A stretch of DNA of 64,000 bases from Ralstonia pickettii (lineage in GTDB: Bacteria > Pseudomonadota > Gammaproteobacteria > Burkholderiales > Burkholderiaceae). The stretch is from positions 310,001 through 374,000 of the forward strand of contig NZ_CP066771.1 in assembly GCF_016466415.2 (NCBI RefSeq), in the 5' to 3' direction. Shown in pieces: positions 15,429-23,423 of this stretch (position 1 is the stretch's first letter; each line of letters starts with the position of its first letter). A program made the position numbers and the translations under genes. The notes under the pieces were generated by a model that saw only the letters and a program-made list of their open reading frames with translations, made no database searches and was not told the origin of the DNA.

Positions 15429-16010
15429 ATGCGGAATCGTTTGCTGATGTTGGGCGTCGTCTCGCTGCTTGCTGCATGTGCCCAGCCGCAGCCGCCCAGC
15501 GATGTGGTGCGGGTGTGCGACGACCGCGGCTGTGCCGATCGGCCGAAGGCGCAGGTGGCTTTTGACCAGGCGAATATCCCCGACGAAGATCCGCGCATCG
15601 TCGCCCTCAAGGACGTTGCCAAGCGAGAACCCAAGGCGGCGTATGACCTGGGTCTGCGCTACTTCCGCGGCGACGGCGTCCGTCAGGACAGCTACCAGGC
15701 ACTGAACTGGATGCGCGAGGCGGCCGAGCACGGCAACCTGCAGGCGCAGAAGGCGCTCGGCGCGTTCTACCTGTTCGGGCTGGAAGAGATGGGCTCCGAT
15801 CCGCGCGAAGCTGAGAAGTGGCTCTCTATTGCCGTGAGCCGTGGCGACAAGGAATCGAAGAAGCTGCTCGAGCAGGCCCGCGCCGCCAAGAAATCCGACG
15901 AAGACGACTACAAGTGGCGCGCGCAATGGCGCAGCACCTACTACGGCTATTGGTATTCGGGTTATCCATACCTTGGCGTCTGGCGCCAGACGGGCTGGTA
16001 CTGGTACTGA
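15429..16010 (+). CDS. Sel1-repeat/TPR-like lipoprotein
   Basis: This 193-residue protein starts with a lipoprotein signal (lipobox LLAAC, Cys near residue 17). About residues 70-150 form Sel1-like helical repeats (AAYDLGLRYFRGDGVRQD, then ALGAFYLFG and AEKWLSIAVSRGD). The C-terminal 35 residues are unusual, being packed with Trp and Tyr (YYGYWYSGYPYLG, ending WYWY). I start at 15429 because ggggtgagg lies 4-12 bp before that ATG; a GTG at 15420 is an alternative. Sel1 lipoproteins often scaffold envelope complexes; the partner here is unknown. Confidence 0.75.
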   Translation: MRNRLLMLGVVSLLAACAQPQPPSDVVRVCDDRGCADRPKAQVAFDQANIPDEDPRIVALKDVAKREPKAAYDLGLRYFRGDGVRQDSYQALNWMREAAEHGNLQAQKALGAFYLFGLEEMGSDPREAEKWLSIAVSRGDKESKKLLEQARAAKKSDEDDYKWRAQWRSTYYGYWYSGYPYLGVWRQTGWYWY

Positions 16011-16101
16011 GCACGCACGGCAGTCAGCCGTTTCAAAGCGTTTCAAGGCAGTTCGGGGAGGGGGGAAGCCTGTTGCACACCTCGCACGCCTGATCAAGGG
16101 G

Positions 16102-16145
16102 GGCTTATTGAGTCGCAGGACGCATAAGCCAAACATCGACTCAAT
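16102..16145 (+). promoter_or_regulatory. Structured leader (interleaved inverted repeats, possible pseudoknot) before the CsgG-like gene
   Basis: Two perfect inverted repeats interleave just upstream of the start codon. GGCTTAT (16102-16108) pairs with ATAAGCC (16124-16130), and ATTGAGTCG (16107-16115) pairs with CGACTCAAT (16137-16145). The second hairpin's loop contains the partner of the first, so they are either mutually exclusive or form an H-type pseudoknot. The likely ribosome site (gtgag, 16146-16150) lies at the foot of the second stem, so folding could control translation. A DNA operator is also possible. Confidence 0.45.
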
Positions 16146-16162
16146 GTGAGCCACATAACAAT

Positions 16163-16996
16163 ATGAAAACCAATCTTCTCCGCCGCACTGCCAAGGCCGC
16201 AGGCGTGGCACTCATCACCGCTTCCCTGGCCGCGTGCGCAGGCGGCGGCATGGTGACCCCGGGTGGCCAGAACGCGGGCGTGAGCGGCGCTGCGGCCGGT
16301 GGCTCCAGCGTGGGCGCAGACCCGACGCTGGAGCGCTGCGCCTCCCCGCTGGGCACCATCGCCATGGACGATGGCCGCAACGCCGACTGGTACGGCCAGT
16401 TCGGCAGCGCCACCAAGGTGACCACCATCGACCCGCTGCTGCGCATGGCTGTGCAGCAATCGAACTGCTTCGTGATCACGTCGATCGGCAACCAGAAGAC
16501 CGACGCGCGCCTGTCGCGCATCACCGATCTGCAGCGCAACTCCGGCGAATACCGTGCCGGCTCCAAGCAGCAGAAGGGCCAGCGCGTGGCGGCTGATTAC
16601 TACATGGAGCCGCAGATCATCATCAACGACTCGCCGGTCGGCGGTGTGGCGGGTGCCGTGGGCGGTCTGCTGGGTAACAGCGCCATCGCCGCGTTGGCCG
16701 GCAGCGTGAAGTCGAAGGCTTCTGTCGTGACGCTGACCCTGTTCGACGTGCGCTCGGCCGTGCAGATTGCGGCAGCCGAAGGCAGCTCCACCGCCACGAA
16801 CTACGGCGCGGTGTTGGCAGGCTTTGGCGGTGGCGTGGGCGGCGGTCTGGCGGGCTTCTCGGCGACGCCGGAAGGCAAGGCCACGGTGGTCGCGTTTATC
16901 GACGCGTGGAACAAGATGGTCGTCGCGCTGCGCAGCTACAAGGCGCAAGACGTCAAGGGTGGCCTGGGCCGCGGCGGTCAGTTGAAGGTCAACTGA
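16163..16996 (+). CDS. CsgG/HfaB-family lipoprotein
   Basis: The 277-residue protein has a lipoprotein signal (lipobox LAAC, Cys25). The body is like CsgG/HfaB family proteins, including the run RITDLQRNSGEYR and then VAADYYMEPQIII, with Gly-rich helical segments near GGVAGAVGGLLGNSA and GFGGGVGGGLAG. CsgG forms the curli secretion pore, and relatives anchor holdfasts or oligomerise at the outer membrane. No curlin genes are adjacent, so the exported partner is unknown. A Fap-like amyloid locus lies 7 kb downstream, but nothing in the sequence links the two. The gene ends at a strong terminator and probably forms its own unit. Confidence 0.75.
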   Translation: MKTNLLRRTAKAAGVALITASLAACAGGGMVTPGGQNAGVSGAAAGGSSVGADPTLERCASPLGTIAMDDGRNADWYGQFGSATKVTTIDPLLRMAVQQSNCFVITSIGNQKTDARLSRITDLQRNSGEYRAGSKQQKGQRVAADYYMEPQIIINDSPVGGVAGAVGGLLGNSAIAALAGSVKSKASVVTLTLFDVRSAVQIAAAEGSSTATNYGAVLAGFGGGVGGGLAGFSATPEGKATVVAFIDAWNKMVVALRSYKAQDVKGGLGRGGQLKVN

Positions 16997-17028
16997 TCGC
17001 GTTCTGCGCCCGCAAGGCGCGGAACCAA

Positions 17029-17060
17029 AAAAGCCTGCGGCGGTGGCGTCGCAGGCTTTT
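17029..17060. terminator. Bidirectional rho-independent terminator
   Basis: AAAAGCCTGCG (17029-17039) pairs with CGCAGGCTTTT (17050-17060) around a 10-nt loop, and T-rich sequence follows on both strands. It lies between the convergent CsgG-like and TsdA-like genes and can serve both. Confidence 0.85.
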
Positions 17061-17080
17061 TGTTTTGAGTCGCGCGGCCC

Positions 17081-17890
17081 TCAGCGGGCATCTTTCGGCT
17101 TGTCGCCCTTGGGCCAGTCGTTGGCGCGCGCGGCATAGTCCGGGCGCGGCTGCTGGGTAAAGAAGGCTGCCACATCGACTGCCTCCTGTGCGGTGAGCGT
17201 GCCGCCCTGGCCCAGTGGCATGTTGTGCTTCACGAAGGCAGCCGCGGTGTACATGCGCGCCATGCCCGCACCAACGTTGAACGAATCCTTGCCCCATAGC
17301 GGCGGCATCAAGTAACCGCCTTGCGGGTTGGGCAGCCCCTGGCCTTCGGCGCCATGGCAGGCTGCGCAGCGCTGGGCGTAGACGGCCTTGCCGTTGTCGC
17401 GGTTCGGGGCGAGCGCGGTGTCGATCTTTTCAAAGCCGCGCCCCGTCACGTTGGTGCCCACAGGCACGCCGCTGGAGAGCCATTTCATGTAGGCGAGAAT
17501 GGCATTCATGTCTTCGCCGTCGAAGGCGATGGGCTTGCCGTTCATCGAGCGCTGGAAGCAATCATTCACGCGCTGCTGCAGCGAGATGACGGCGCCGCTG
17601 CGCGAGCGGTACTCCGGAAACGCGGCAGTCAGCCCGACCCATGGCGATGCGTAGGGCGTCGTGCCGCCATTCAGGTGGCAGCTCGTGCAGTTCAGGCCGT
17701 TGCCCACGTTATGCGGCAACTGGCGCTTGGTGTCGGTGAGGATCAGCTTGCCGCGCTTGATGGCCTCGCCCACGGGCCCCGCCGGGATCGTGGCTTCGTC
17801 CGGCACCGGCAGCGTGGCCGGTGCGGTTTGTGCGAATGCGGATGTGCCGATGGCCAGCGCCATTGCGGCGCAGAGCTTGCGCAGCGTCAT
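17081..17890 (-). CDS. tsdA: Dihaem cytochrome c, probable thiosulfate dehydrogenase TsdA
   Basis: The 269-residue protein has a Sec signal (cut near residue 20, after AFA) and two haem-binding motifs, CTSCH (Cys68-His72) and CAACH (Cys175-His179). Between them is NDCFQRSMNGKP, whose Cys111 matches the unusual cysteine axial ligand of haem 1 in TsdA. A Met in KHNMP fits the second haem. TsdA joins two thiosulfates to tetrathionate in the periplasm, passing electrons to other cytochromes. It lies 50 bp downstream of two YeeE/YedE half-transporters that probably handle thiosulfate. Some TsdA relatives work in the tetrathionate-reducing direction, so the direction is not certain. Confidence 0.82.
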   Translation of the reverse strand: MTLRKLCAAMALAIGTSAFAQTAPATLPVPDEATIPAGPVGEAIKRGKLILTDTKRQLPHNVGNGLNCTSCHLNGGTTPYASPWVGLTAAFPEYRSRSGAVISLQQRVNDCFQRSMNGKPIAFDGEDMNAILAYMKWLSSGVPVGTNVTGRGFEKIDTALAPNRDNGKAVYAQRCAACHGAEGQGLPNPQGGYLMPPLWGKDSFNVGAGMARMYTAAAFVKHNMPLGQGGTLTAQEAVDVAAFFTQQPRPDYAARANDWPKGDKPKDAR

Positions 17891-17940
17891 GTTGTCCTCT
17901 GTAGGTGGGTTATCGGTTTGTATGCGGCACTGCCGCCAGC

Positions 17941-18354
17941 CTAGCGCTTGCGTTGCAGCCAACTGAAGACAGCCATGCCCGCCAGCATGGCGGCGACAAA
18001 ACCGACAGCCTTTGGCACGCCCGCGCCCAGCGCCACCAATGCCGGCCCCGGGCAGAAACCTGCCAGCCCCCAACCGATGCCGAACACGGCGCTGCCGAGC
18101 ACGAGCCGCGCGGTCACGCCTGTTGCCGAAGGCAATTGGATCGGCGTGCCAAGCCACGAGCGGCCGCGCCGACCCGCCACAAAGAAGGCGATCACGCCAA
18201 CGGCAATCGCTCCGGCCATCACGAATGCCAATGAAGGATCCCATTGGCCGAACAGATCGAGAAAGCCGAGCACCTTGGCCGGATTGGCCATGCCCGACAC
18301 GATGAGCCCCGTCCCAAACAGCAGGCCCGCGACGAGTGCGATCACGATGGCCAT
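17941..18354 (-). CDS. YeeE/YedE-type sulfur transporter half (DUF6691-like)
   Basis: The 137-residue membrane protein has about four hydrophobic helices and the family motif GFCPGPALV, whose Cys matches the YeeE-type thiosulfate channel. It is the second of two short YeeE/YedE proteins encoded back to back, which together equal one full YeeE. The spacing to the partner gene is 1 bp, and the TsdA-like gene follows by 50 bp. It probably lets thiosulfate or another sulfane-sulfur compound cross the inner membrane. Confidence 0.82.
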   Translation of the reverse strand: MAIVIALVAGLLFGTGLIVSGMANPAKVLGFLDLFGQWDPSLAFVMAGAIAVGVIAFFVAGRRGRSWLGTPIQLPSATGVTARLVLGSAVFGIGWGLAGFCPGPALVALGAGVPKAVGFVAAMLAGMAVFSWLQRKR

Positions 18355-18355
18355 G

Positions 18356-18790
18356 TCAGCCTCCGAACACGTGCCGCACCACGAACACGGTGACGATGCC
18401 GGCAGTCATGAAGGAGAGGGTGGCCACCAGCGAGCGCACCGAGCCGCGCGACAACCCGCACACGCCGTGGCCGCTTGTGCAGCCGCCTGCGTAGCGTGTT
18501 CCGATGCCGACCAGGAACCCAGCCGCCAGCACCTCACCCCAACCGGCGGCGATCTCCGGAACCACGGGGTGGCCAAGCAGTGCGGCAACCACTGGCGCCC
18601 CCATCAGGCCGATCAGGAACGCGATGCGCCAGTCCATATCGCCGCGCGGGCGCAGCAGCAGCCCGCCGACGATGCCGCTGATGCCGGCAATGCGGCCGGT
18701 GCCCAGCACCAGCACGGCCGCCGCCAGCCCGATGATCAGGCCGCCGACGAGCGCCGCGCCTGGAGTGAAATGTGTGAAGTCGATCGACAT
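18356..18790 (-). CDS. YeeE/YedE-type sulfur transporter half
   Basis: The 144-residue membrane protein contains the characteristic YeeE run RYAGGCTSGHGVCGLSRGS, with two cysteines and the Gly-rich re-entrant loop. I chose the ATG at 18790; an in-frame TTG at 18808 would add six residues but has no ribosome site. It is first in a three-gene minus-strand unit (two half-transporters and TsdA-like). The region immediately upstream is AT-rich and holds nested palindromes, so the unit is probably under a dedicated regulator that is not in view. Confidence 0.84.
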   Translation of the reverse strand: MSIDFTHFTPGAALVGGLIIGLAAAVLVLGTGRIAGISGIVGGLLLRPRGDMDWRIAFLIGLMGAPVVAALLGHPVVPEIAAGWGEVLAAGFLVGIGTRYAGGCTSGHGVCGLSRGSVRSLVATLSFMTAGIVTVFVVRHVFGG

Positions 18791-19122
18791 GTGAAGCAGG
18801 GGGAACAATCTAGGTTCGAATAATATATAAATTTATAGATTGTTTGTCATGTGCCGAGGCAAGGAAGCGCCAGGCGCGGTGCCCGGCGCGATGGAGGCGA
18901 GGCCTCAAAACCGGACGACATAGCACGTGCTCAACGCGTGGAGAGGCAAGACAATGCGGCTGTGCCCGGCACCCTGGCTGCGATGCCTTGAGTAGGCTTG
19001 ATGCTGCGGTTTCGCAGACGGCGTTGCCCGATGGGGACACTCGCCGTTCAAACAGGGTGCGAACCGATTGTCTGGGTAGCGCTTCCTCGCTAGGCTGGGA
19101 CTTTGCAGCGGAGGGTTGCGCG
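18791..19122. other. Intergenic region between the sulfur operon and the esterase gene
   Basis: This 332-bp divergent gap holds the nested palindromes at its left end. The rest (18845-19105) is ordinary GC-rich sequence without a recognisable gene. A clear ribosome site (ggagg, near 19110) precedes the esterase start. Longer open frames crossing it are shadows. Confidence 0.4.
18804..18844. promoter_or_regulatory. Nested palindromes upstream of the thiosulfate operon
   Basis: A perfect 9-bp inverted repeat, AACAATCTA (18804-18812) and TAGATTGTT (18836-18844), encloses an AT-only palindrome TATAAATTTATA (18826-18837). This lies 14 bp upstream of the first transporter start, on top of the likely promoter. 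AT-rich palindromes are known operators of BigR/SqrR-type ArsR repressors of sulfur genes; linking this site to that family is inference. No such regulator gene is nearby. Confidence 0.5.
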
Positions 19123-20094
19123 ATGAGCTGGCAGAACTGGGTCGTCTCTAGGATGGTGCGCAACCAGATCAAGAAGCCGACCGAGCGGGAGCCCTTCGAC
19201 CCCATCGCCACGCGCCTGCATGCCGAGAAGCGCAAGATGCCTTCGCCGGTGGAATTGCCGCCGGATTGGCGTATCGTCCCGGCCTCTGGAGCCAACGGCG
19301 ATGGCCTCACCGGCGAATGGATCGAACCCGCTGATCGAGACCTGCATGACGACGCGCCCGTCGTCCTGTATCTGCATGGCGGCGGCTATTTTTTCTGCAG
19401 CCCCCGCACACATCGCCCGATCACCATTGGGCTTGCCACACATGCGCGTGCCCGCGTGTGCGTCCCGGACTACCGGCTGGCACCCGAGCACCCGTTTCCC
19501 GCGCCGGTCGAAGATGCGCTGTTGACGTACCGCACGCTGCTGGCACAGGGCGTGGCGCCATCGCGCATCGTGGTGGCGGGCGATTCCGCGGGCGGCGGGC
19601 TGGCATTGGCGCTGCTGGTGGCCTTACGCGATGCGGCCGATCCGCTGCCGGCGGGCGCCGTGCTGTATTCGCCGTGGACGGATCTTGCCGCCACCGGCCA
19701 AAGCCTGATCGAAAACGATGAATCCGACGTGATGTTTCGCGGCGCGTGGATGGCGCATGGTGCGGCGTTGTACCTGGGCGATTCGGGCGCACCGGCCGAC
19801 CATCCGCTCGCCTCGCCGCTGTATGCAGATTTCACGGGCCTGCCGACGCTGCACTGCTATGTCAGCACCAGCGAAGTGCTGCGCGACGACACCCTCCGAA
19901 TGGCCGAGCGCGCGCGGGCGGCCGGGGTATCCGTTTCGGTAGAAATGGGGCGGCGGCTTCCGCACGTGTGGCCGATCTTCTATCCTTTCCTTCCAGAGGC
20001 GCGCGTAGCGCTCAAACGATCGGGCGAGCAGATCAGGCGACTGGTTGCCGCCCAGCACAAGAACCGAGAACCGGTGGAACTGACACCGGCCTGA
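19123..20094 (+). CDS. Alpha/beta hydrolase of the hormone-sensitive-lipase (HSL) esterase family
   Basis: The 323-residue enzyme has the HSL oxyanion motif HGGGYF (85-90), the nucleophile Ser155 in GDSAGGG, an acid residue in SEVLRDD (Asp255 or 256) and the catalytic His281 in LPHVW. It should hydrolyse short- to medium-chain esters in the cytoplasm. The start at 19123 is supported by ggagg 8-12 bp upstream. The open frame extends much further upstream, but that part has no family sequence. It stands alone, 57 bp before the putative zincin gene. Confidence 0.85.
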   Translation: MSWQNWVVSRMVRNQIKKPTEREPFDPIATRLHAEKRKMPSPVELPPDWRIVPASGANGDGLTGEWIEPADRDLHDDAPVVLYLHGGGYFFCSPRTHRPITIGLATHARARVCVPDYRLAPEHPFPAPVEDALLTYRTLLAQGVAPSRIVVAGDSAGGGLALALLVALRDAADPLPAGAVLYSPWTDLAATGQSLIENDESDVMFRGAWMAHGAALYLGDSGAPADHPLASPLYADFTGLPTLHCYVSTSEVLRDDTLRMAERARAAGVSVSVEMGRRLPHVWPIFYPFLPEARVALKRSGEQIRRLVAAQHKNREPVELTPA

Positions 20095-20151
20095 CCCAGC
20101 CGGCGGCGCCCCTGCGTAGCCCGGTCGGGATGCGCAAACGGGGAGCCCAAC

Positions 20152-20946
20152 ATGCGTCGGGTGGTGGTATTGGGTGTGGTGCTGGCCGTGGCGGCCGGCG
20201 CCTGGCAGTGGAGCCGGCTGCATCGGCTGAGGCTGGCCGATGTGCGTTTTGCTCCGATCGAAAATGTTCTTGCCGCGACCGGGGTCGCGGGCGCCCCTGC
20301 GCGCAATGCCAACAAATCCCACTGGCTCAAGGCCTGCGACCAGGCGCTGGGCCCGATGCGCGTGGAGGTGCGCGCCACTGAAACGCCGCTGTCCTTTTCC
20401 AACGACCGCTCGGTCGAGCAACTGACAGCCGAGGCGCCGCCGTACGACCGCTCAGCGCGCGTGCTCGGCAAAACCTATGCGACGCTCGTGGCGCGATTCG
20501 ACGTCAACAGCCGCTACATGGCCATCGCGACGCAGCCGGCCACGACCTGCCTGCGGCCGTCCATTTCGGTGGAACTGGTGCTGAGCAACTTTCGGGTGAC
20601 GGTGGCGCGTGAATTTGCGCCGGGCACTTGCGCCTACAACGCCATCCGCGAGCATGAGTTGCGGCATGTGGCCGTGAACCGAGCGGTGCTGCCGCACGCC
20701 GCCGAGGTGATCCGCAAGGAGATCGAGAGCGAATACGGCGGCCGGCTCTATTTTGGAGATCCGGACCGCATTGCCGCAGATTTGCAAGCAGCGCTCACGC
20801 GCCATTGGCTGCCGCGTGCGCAATCGCTGATCGAACTGGGCTTGCAGGCGCACGAGCAGATCGATACGGCGCGTGAGCGGGAGCGTATGAGCCGCGTGTG
20901 CAACGGCGAGGTGCAGGCCGTGTTGCAGCAACTCACGCGCAGCTAG
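20152..20946 (+). CDS. Putative membrane-anchored zincin (HELRH motif)
   Basis: I do not recognise a named family with certainty. The 264-residue protein has an N-terminal hydrophobic segment (about 4-18), so it is probably anchored or exported. It carries HELRH (His168 to His172), an HExxH zinc-protease signature, in the context AIREHELRHVAVN. This resembles DUF922-type predicted Zn proteases. Three cysteines in the middle part (Cys62, Cys133 and Cys160) could form a disulfide. A third metal ligand is not obvious. ggggag lies 6-11 bp before the ATG. Confidence 0.55.
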   Translation: MRRVVVLGVVLAVAAGAWQWSRLHRLRLADVRFAPIENVLAATGVAGAPARNANKSHWLKACDQALGPMRVEVRATETPLSFSNDRSVEQLTAEAPPYDRSARVLGKTYATLVARFDVNSRYMAIATQPATTCLRPSISVELVLSNFRVTVAREFAPGTCAYNAIREHELRHVAVNRAVLPHAAEVIRKEIESEYGGRLYFGDPDRIAADLQAALTRHWLPRAQSLIELGLQAHEQIDTARERERMSRVCNGEVQAVLQQLTRS

Positions 20947-20965
20947 CGCGTGGACGCGTGCGAGT

Positions 20966-21481
20966 TCAGGCGGCCGGACGGTGCGCGGCGCGTGCCTGCA
21001 GTTGGGCGACAGCCTCGTCGACGATAGCTTCGGGCGGCAGCGCGATGTCGACGATGACGGCGTCGGTCGGCTCTTCCAGCGCGTCGAACTGGCTGCGTAG
21101 GAGGCTCGGATTGAAGAAGTGGTCTTTCCGGGCGGCCAGTCGGCCTTGCAGCAGATCGAAGTCGCCCTTCAGGTAGACGAATTCGGCGTTGCCGGCGGCG
21201 CCGCGCAGCACGTCGCGGTAGCGCTGCTTGAGAGCGGAGCAGGCAACCACCAGCGACTGCCCACTGCTCGTCTTCTCGTCCATGTAGGCGCGGATGGATT
21301 CGAGCCAGGGTTTGCGGTCATCGTCGTTCAGGGGGATGCCTGCGTGCATCTTGGCGCGGTTGGCCTCGGAGTGAAACTCGTCGCCATCACGGAAAGCGCA
21401 GCCCAGCCGCTCGGCAATCTTCTGGCCCACCGTGGATTTGCCGCAACCCGAAACACCCATTACCACTACGATCATCGTCAT
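20966..21481 (-). CDS. gntK: Gluconokinase
   Basis: This 171-residue kinase is a GntK-type P-loop enzyme. The Walker A motif is GVSGCGKST at residues 9-17, followed by the family's RDGDEFHSEANRAKM substrate region and ACSALKQRYRD. It phosphorylates gluconate to 6-phosphogluconate for the Entner-Doudoroff or pentose phosphate route. It lies alone, convergent with the zincin gene and divergent from the acyl-CoA ligase, with no gluconate permease next to it. An alternative start two codons later (Met3) is equally possible. Confidence 0.92.
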   Translation of the reverse strand: MTMIVVVMGVSGCGKSTVGQKIAERLGCAFRDGDEFHSEANRAKMHAGIPLNDDDRKPWLESIRAYMDEKTSSGQSLVVACSALKQRYRDVLRGAAGNAEFVYLKGDFDLLQGRLAARKDHFFNPSLLRSQFDALEEPTDAVIVDIALPPEAIVDEAVAQLQARAAHRPAA

Positions 21482-21552
21482 TCCCTACGTGCAAGAAAGC
21501 GCAAAACATCAGGCCGGCATGTTAGCGCGTTGATGAGGTTGCCCGCCGATTT

Positions 21553-21641
21553 TTGCTGCTGCAGTGCAGCAATTGTTCCGCATCATTGTTCGTCTGAGAA
21601 CGGATTGCCAAATGCGTCAAGCTGCGTCAAATTGCGATCAA
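21553..21641. promoter_or_regulatory. Inverted repeat and three 10-bp phased direct repeats upstream of the acyl-CoA ligase
   Basis: TTGCTGC (21553-21559) and GCAGCAA (21566-21572) form a perfect inverted repeat. Further on, TGCGTCAA (21613), TGCGTCAA (21623) and TGCGATCAA (21633) recur every 10 bp, one helical turn, as if one protein bound cooperatively along one face. All lie within 160 bp of the ligase start. No regulator is identified. Confidence 0.4.
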
Positions 21642-21707
21642 TGCAGTGGCTACAAATCATTCAGAACAAGGTCCCAAAAAGGCCAACGTTGATTGGAGGA
21701 GACATCC

Positions 21708-23423
21708 ATGGCTGGTGAGGTTTTCGACGCGCGACCGCGCAACGGTGCGTCATATGTGGTGGGCGATACAGCGGTGCCGCTGGCGCACGTGACAGTCTCG
21801 GCGTTACTGGCGGAAACGGTGCGCCGCTGCCCTGACGACGAGGCGGTTGTGTTCCGCGAGCAGAACGTGCGCTGGACGTGGCGTACCTTTGCTGAACAGG
21901 TCGATGCGCTGGCCGCCGGCCTGCACGCACTGGGGTTGGAACGCGGCGACCGCATCGGCATCTGGTCACCCAACCGCGTCGAATGGGTGCTCACGCAGTT
22001 CGCGACGGCGCGCCTGGGGCTCATCCTCGTCAACATCAACCCGGCATATCGGCTGTCGGAGCTGGAATACGCCCTCAACAAGGTCGGCTGCAAGGCCATT
22101 GTGGCGGCCGAGGCGTTCAAGACCTCGCGCTACCTGGAAATGCTGCAGACGCTGGCGCCGGAACTGGCGTCTGCGCAGCCCGGCGCCCTGAACGCGGCCA
22201 AGCTGCCGGCCTTGCGCTGGGTCATCCGGATGGGCGAGGCCAATACGCCGGGCATGCTCAACTTTGCCGACGTTGTTGCGCGTGGAAAAAGCGTACCCGT
22301 TGATGCGCTGGATGCCATCACGGCCACGCTGTCGCCCGACGATGCGATCAACATCCAATTCACCAGCGGCACGACGGGCGCACCCAAGGGCGCCACGCTC
22401 ACGCACGTCAACGTCGTCAACAACGCGCGCTTCGTTGCCATGGCGATGAACCTGCAAGAGGGCGATCGACTGTGTATTCCGGTGCCGCTGTATCACTGCT
22501 TCGGCATGGTCATGTCGGTGCTGACCTGCACGGCGACCGGCGCATGCATGGTGTTTCCGGGCGAAGCGTTCGACCCGCTGGCCACGCTGCGCACGGTGGC
22601 GGAAGAACGCTGCACGCAACTGCACGGCGTGCCGACGATGTTCATTGCGCAGCTCGATCATCCTGACTTCAAGCGCTTTGACGTATCGACGCTGCGCGGC
22701 GGCATCATGGCCGGCTCGCCGTGCCCGATCGAGGTGATGAAGCGCGTGGTGTCGGAATTGAATCTGCGCGAAGTCACCATCGCGTATGGCATGACCGAGA
22801 CGAGCCCTGTGTCGTTCCAGAGTGCGGTAACGGACCCGCTCGACAAGCGCGTCACAACCGTTGGCCGCATCCAGCCGCATCTGCAGGTCAAGCTCGTGGA
22901 TGGCGCGGGAGAGGTGGTGCCGGTGGGGGAGAAGGGCGAACTGTGCACGAAGGGCTATTCGGTCATGCTTGGCTACTGGGACGACGAGGCCAAGACCGCC
23001 GAATCGATCCAGGACGGCTGGATGCGTACAGGCGATCTGGCAACGTTCGATGCCGAGGGCTACTGCAACATCGTCGGCCGCGTGAAGGACATGCTGATCC
23101 GCGGCGGCGAGAACGTTTACCCGCGCGAAATCGAAGAGTTTCTCTTCCGGCATCCGAAGGTGCAGGCCGTCAACGTATTTGGCGTGCCCGACCCGAAGTA
23201 CGGTGAAGAGGTTTGCGCGTGGATCGTGCTCAAGCCCGGCCAGCAGGCCACGGAAGAGGAGATCCGCACGTTCTGCCAGGGCCAGATCGCGCACTACAAG
23301 ATTCCGCGCTACATCCGCTTCGTCACCGAGATGCCGATGACGGTGACGGGCAAGGTGCAGAAGTTCGTCATGCGCGACCGCATGATCGAAGAACTCAAGC
23401 TGACGGTGGCCGCCACGGCCTGA
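21708..23423 (+). CDS. Fatty-acyl-CoA ligase (AMP-binding, FadD-like)
   Basis: The 571-residue enzyme is a typical ANL acyl-CoA synthetase. [16 protein letters not shown] is the phosphate-binding loop, YGMTETSP the adenine-binding motif, GWMRTGDLA the hinge-side motif, and the C-terminal catalytic Lys lies in MTVTGKVQK. It activates fatty acids to acyl-CoA using ATP. The start at 21708 follows a very strong ribosome site (ggaggaga, 21695-21702); a TTG at 21693 is less likely. It could feed the beta-oxidation operon at 57-63 kb, but its exact chain-length preference is unknown. Confidence 0.88.
   Translation: MAGEVFDARPRNGASYVVGDTAVPLAHVTVSALLAETVRRCPDDEAVVFREQNVRWTWRTFAEQVDALAAGLHALGLERGDRIGIWSPNRVEWVLTQFATARLGLILVNINPAYRLSELEYALNKVGCKAIVAAEAFKTSRYLEMLQTLAPELASAQPGALNAAKLPALRWVIRMGEANTPGMLNFADVVARGKSVPVDALDAITATLSPDDAINIQFTSGTTGAPKGATLTHVNVVNNARFVAMAMNLQEGDRLCIPVPLYHCFGMVMSVLTCTATGACMVFPGEAFDPLATLRTVAEERCTQLHGVPTMFIAQLDHPDFKRFDVSTLRGGIMAGSPCPIEVMKRVVSELNLREVTIAYGMTETSPVSFQSAVTDPLDKRVTTVGRIQPHLQVKLVDGAGEVVPVGEKGELCTKGYSVMLGYWDDEAKTAESIQDGWMRTGDLATFDAEGYCNIVGRVKDMLIRGGENVYPREIEEFLFRHPKVQAVNVFGVPDPKYGEEVCAWIVLKPGQQATEEEIRTFCQGQIAHYKIPRYIRFVTEMPMTVTGKVQKFVMRDRMIEELKLTVAATA

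Noticed and set aside
16163-16996. CsgG-like protein as the pore of the Fap-like fibre
   Set aside because: It is 7 kb away, separated by unrelated operons, and a FapF-like pore lies next to the fibre genes; no sequence link was found.
18810-19310. 166-codon minus-strand frame upstream of the thiosulfate genes
   Set aside because: It overlaps the AT-rich promoter region and the esterase start, with no domain or ribosome site.
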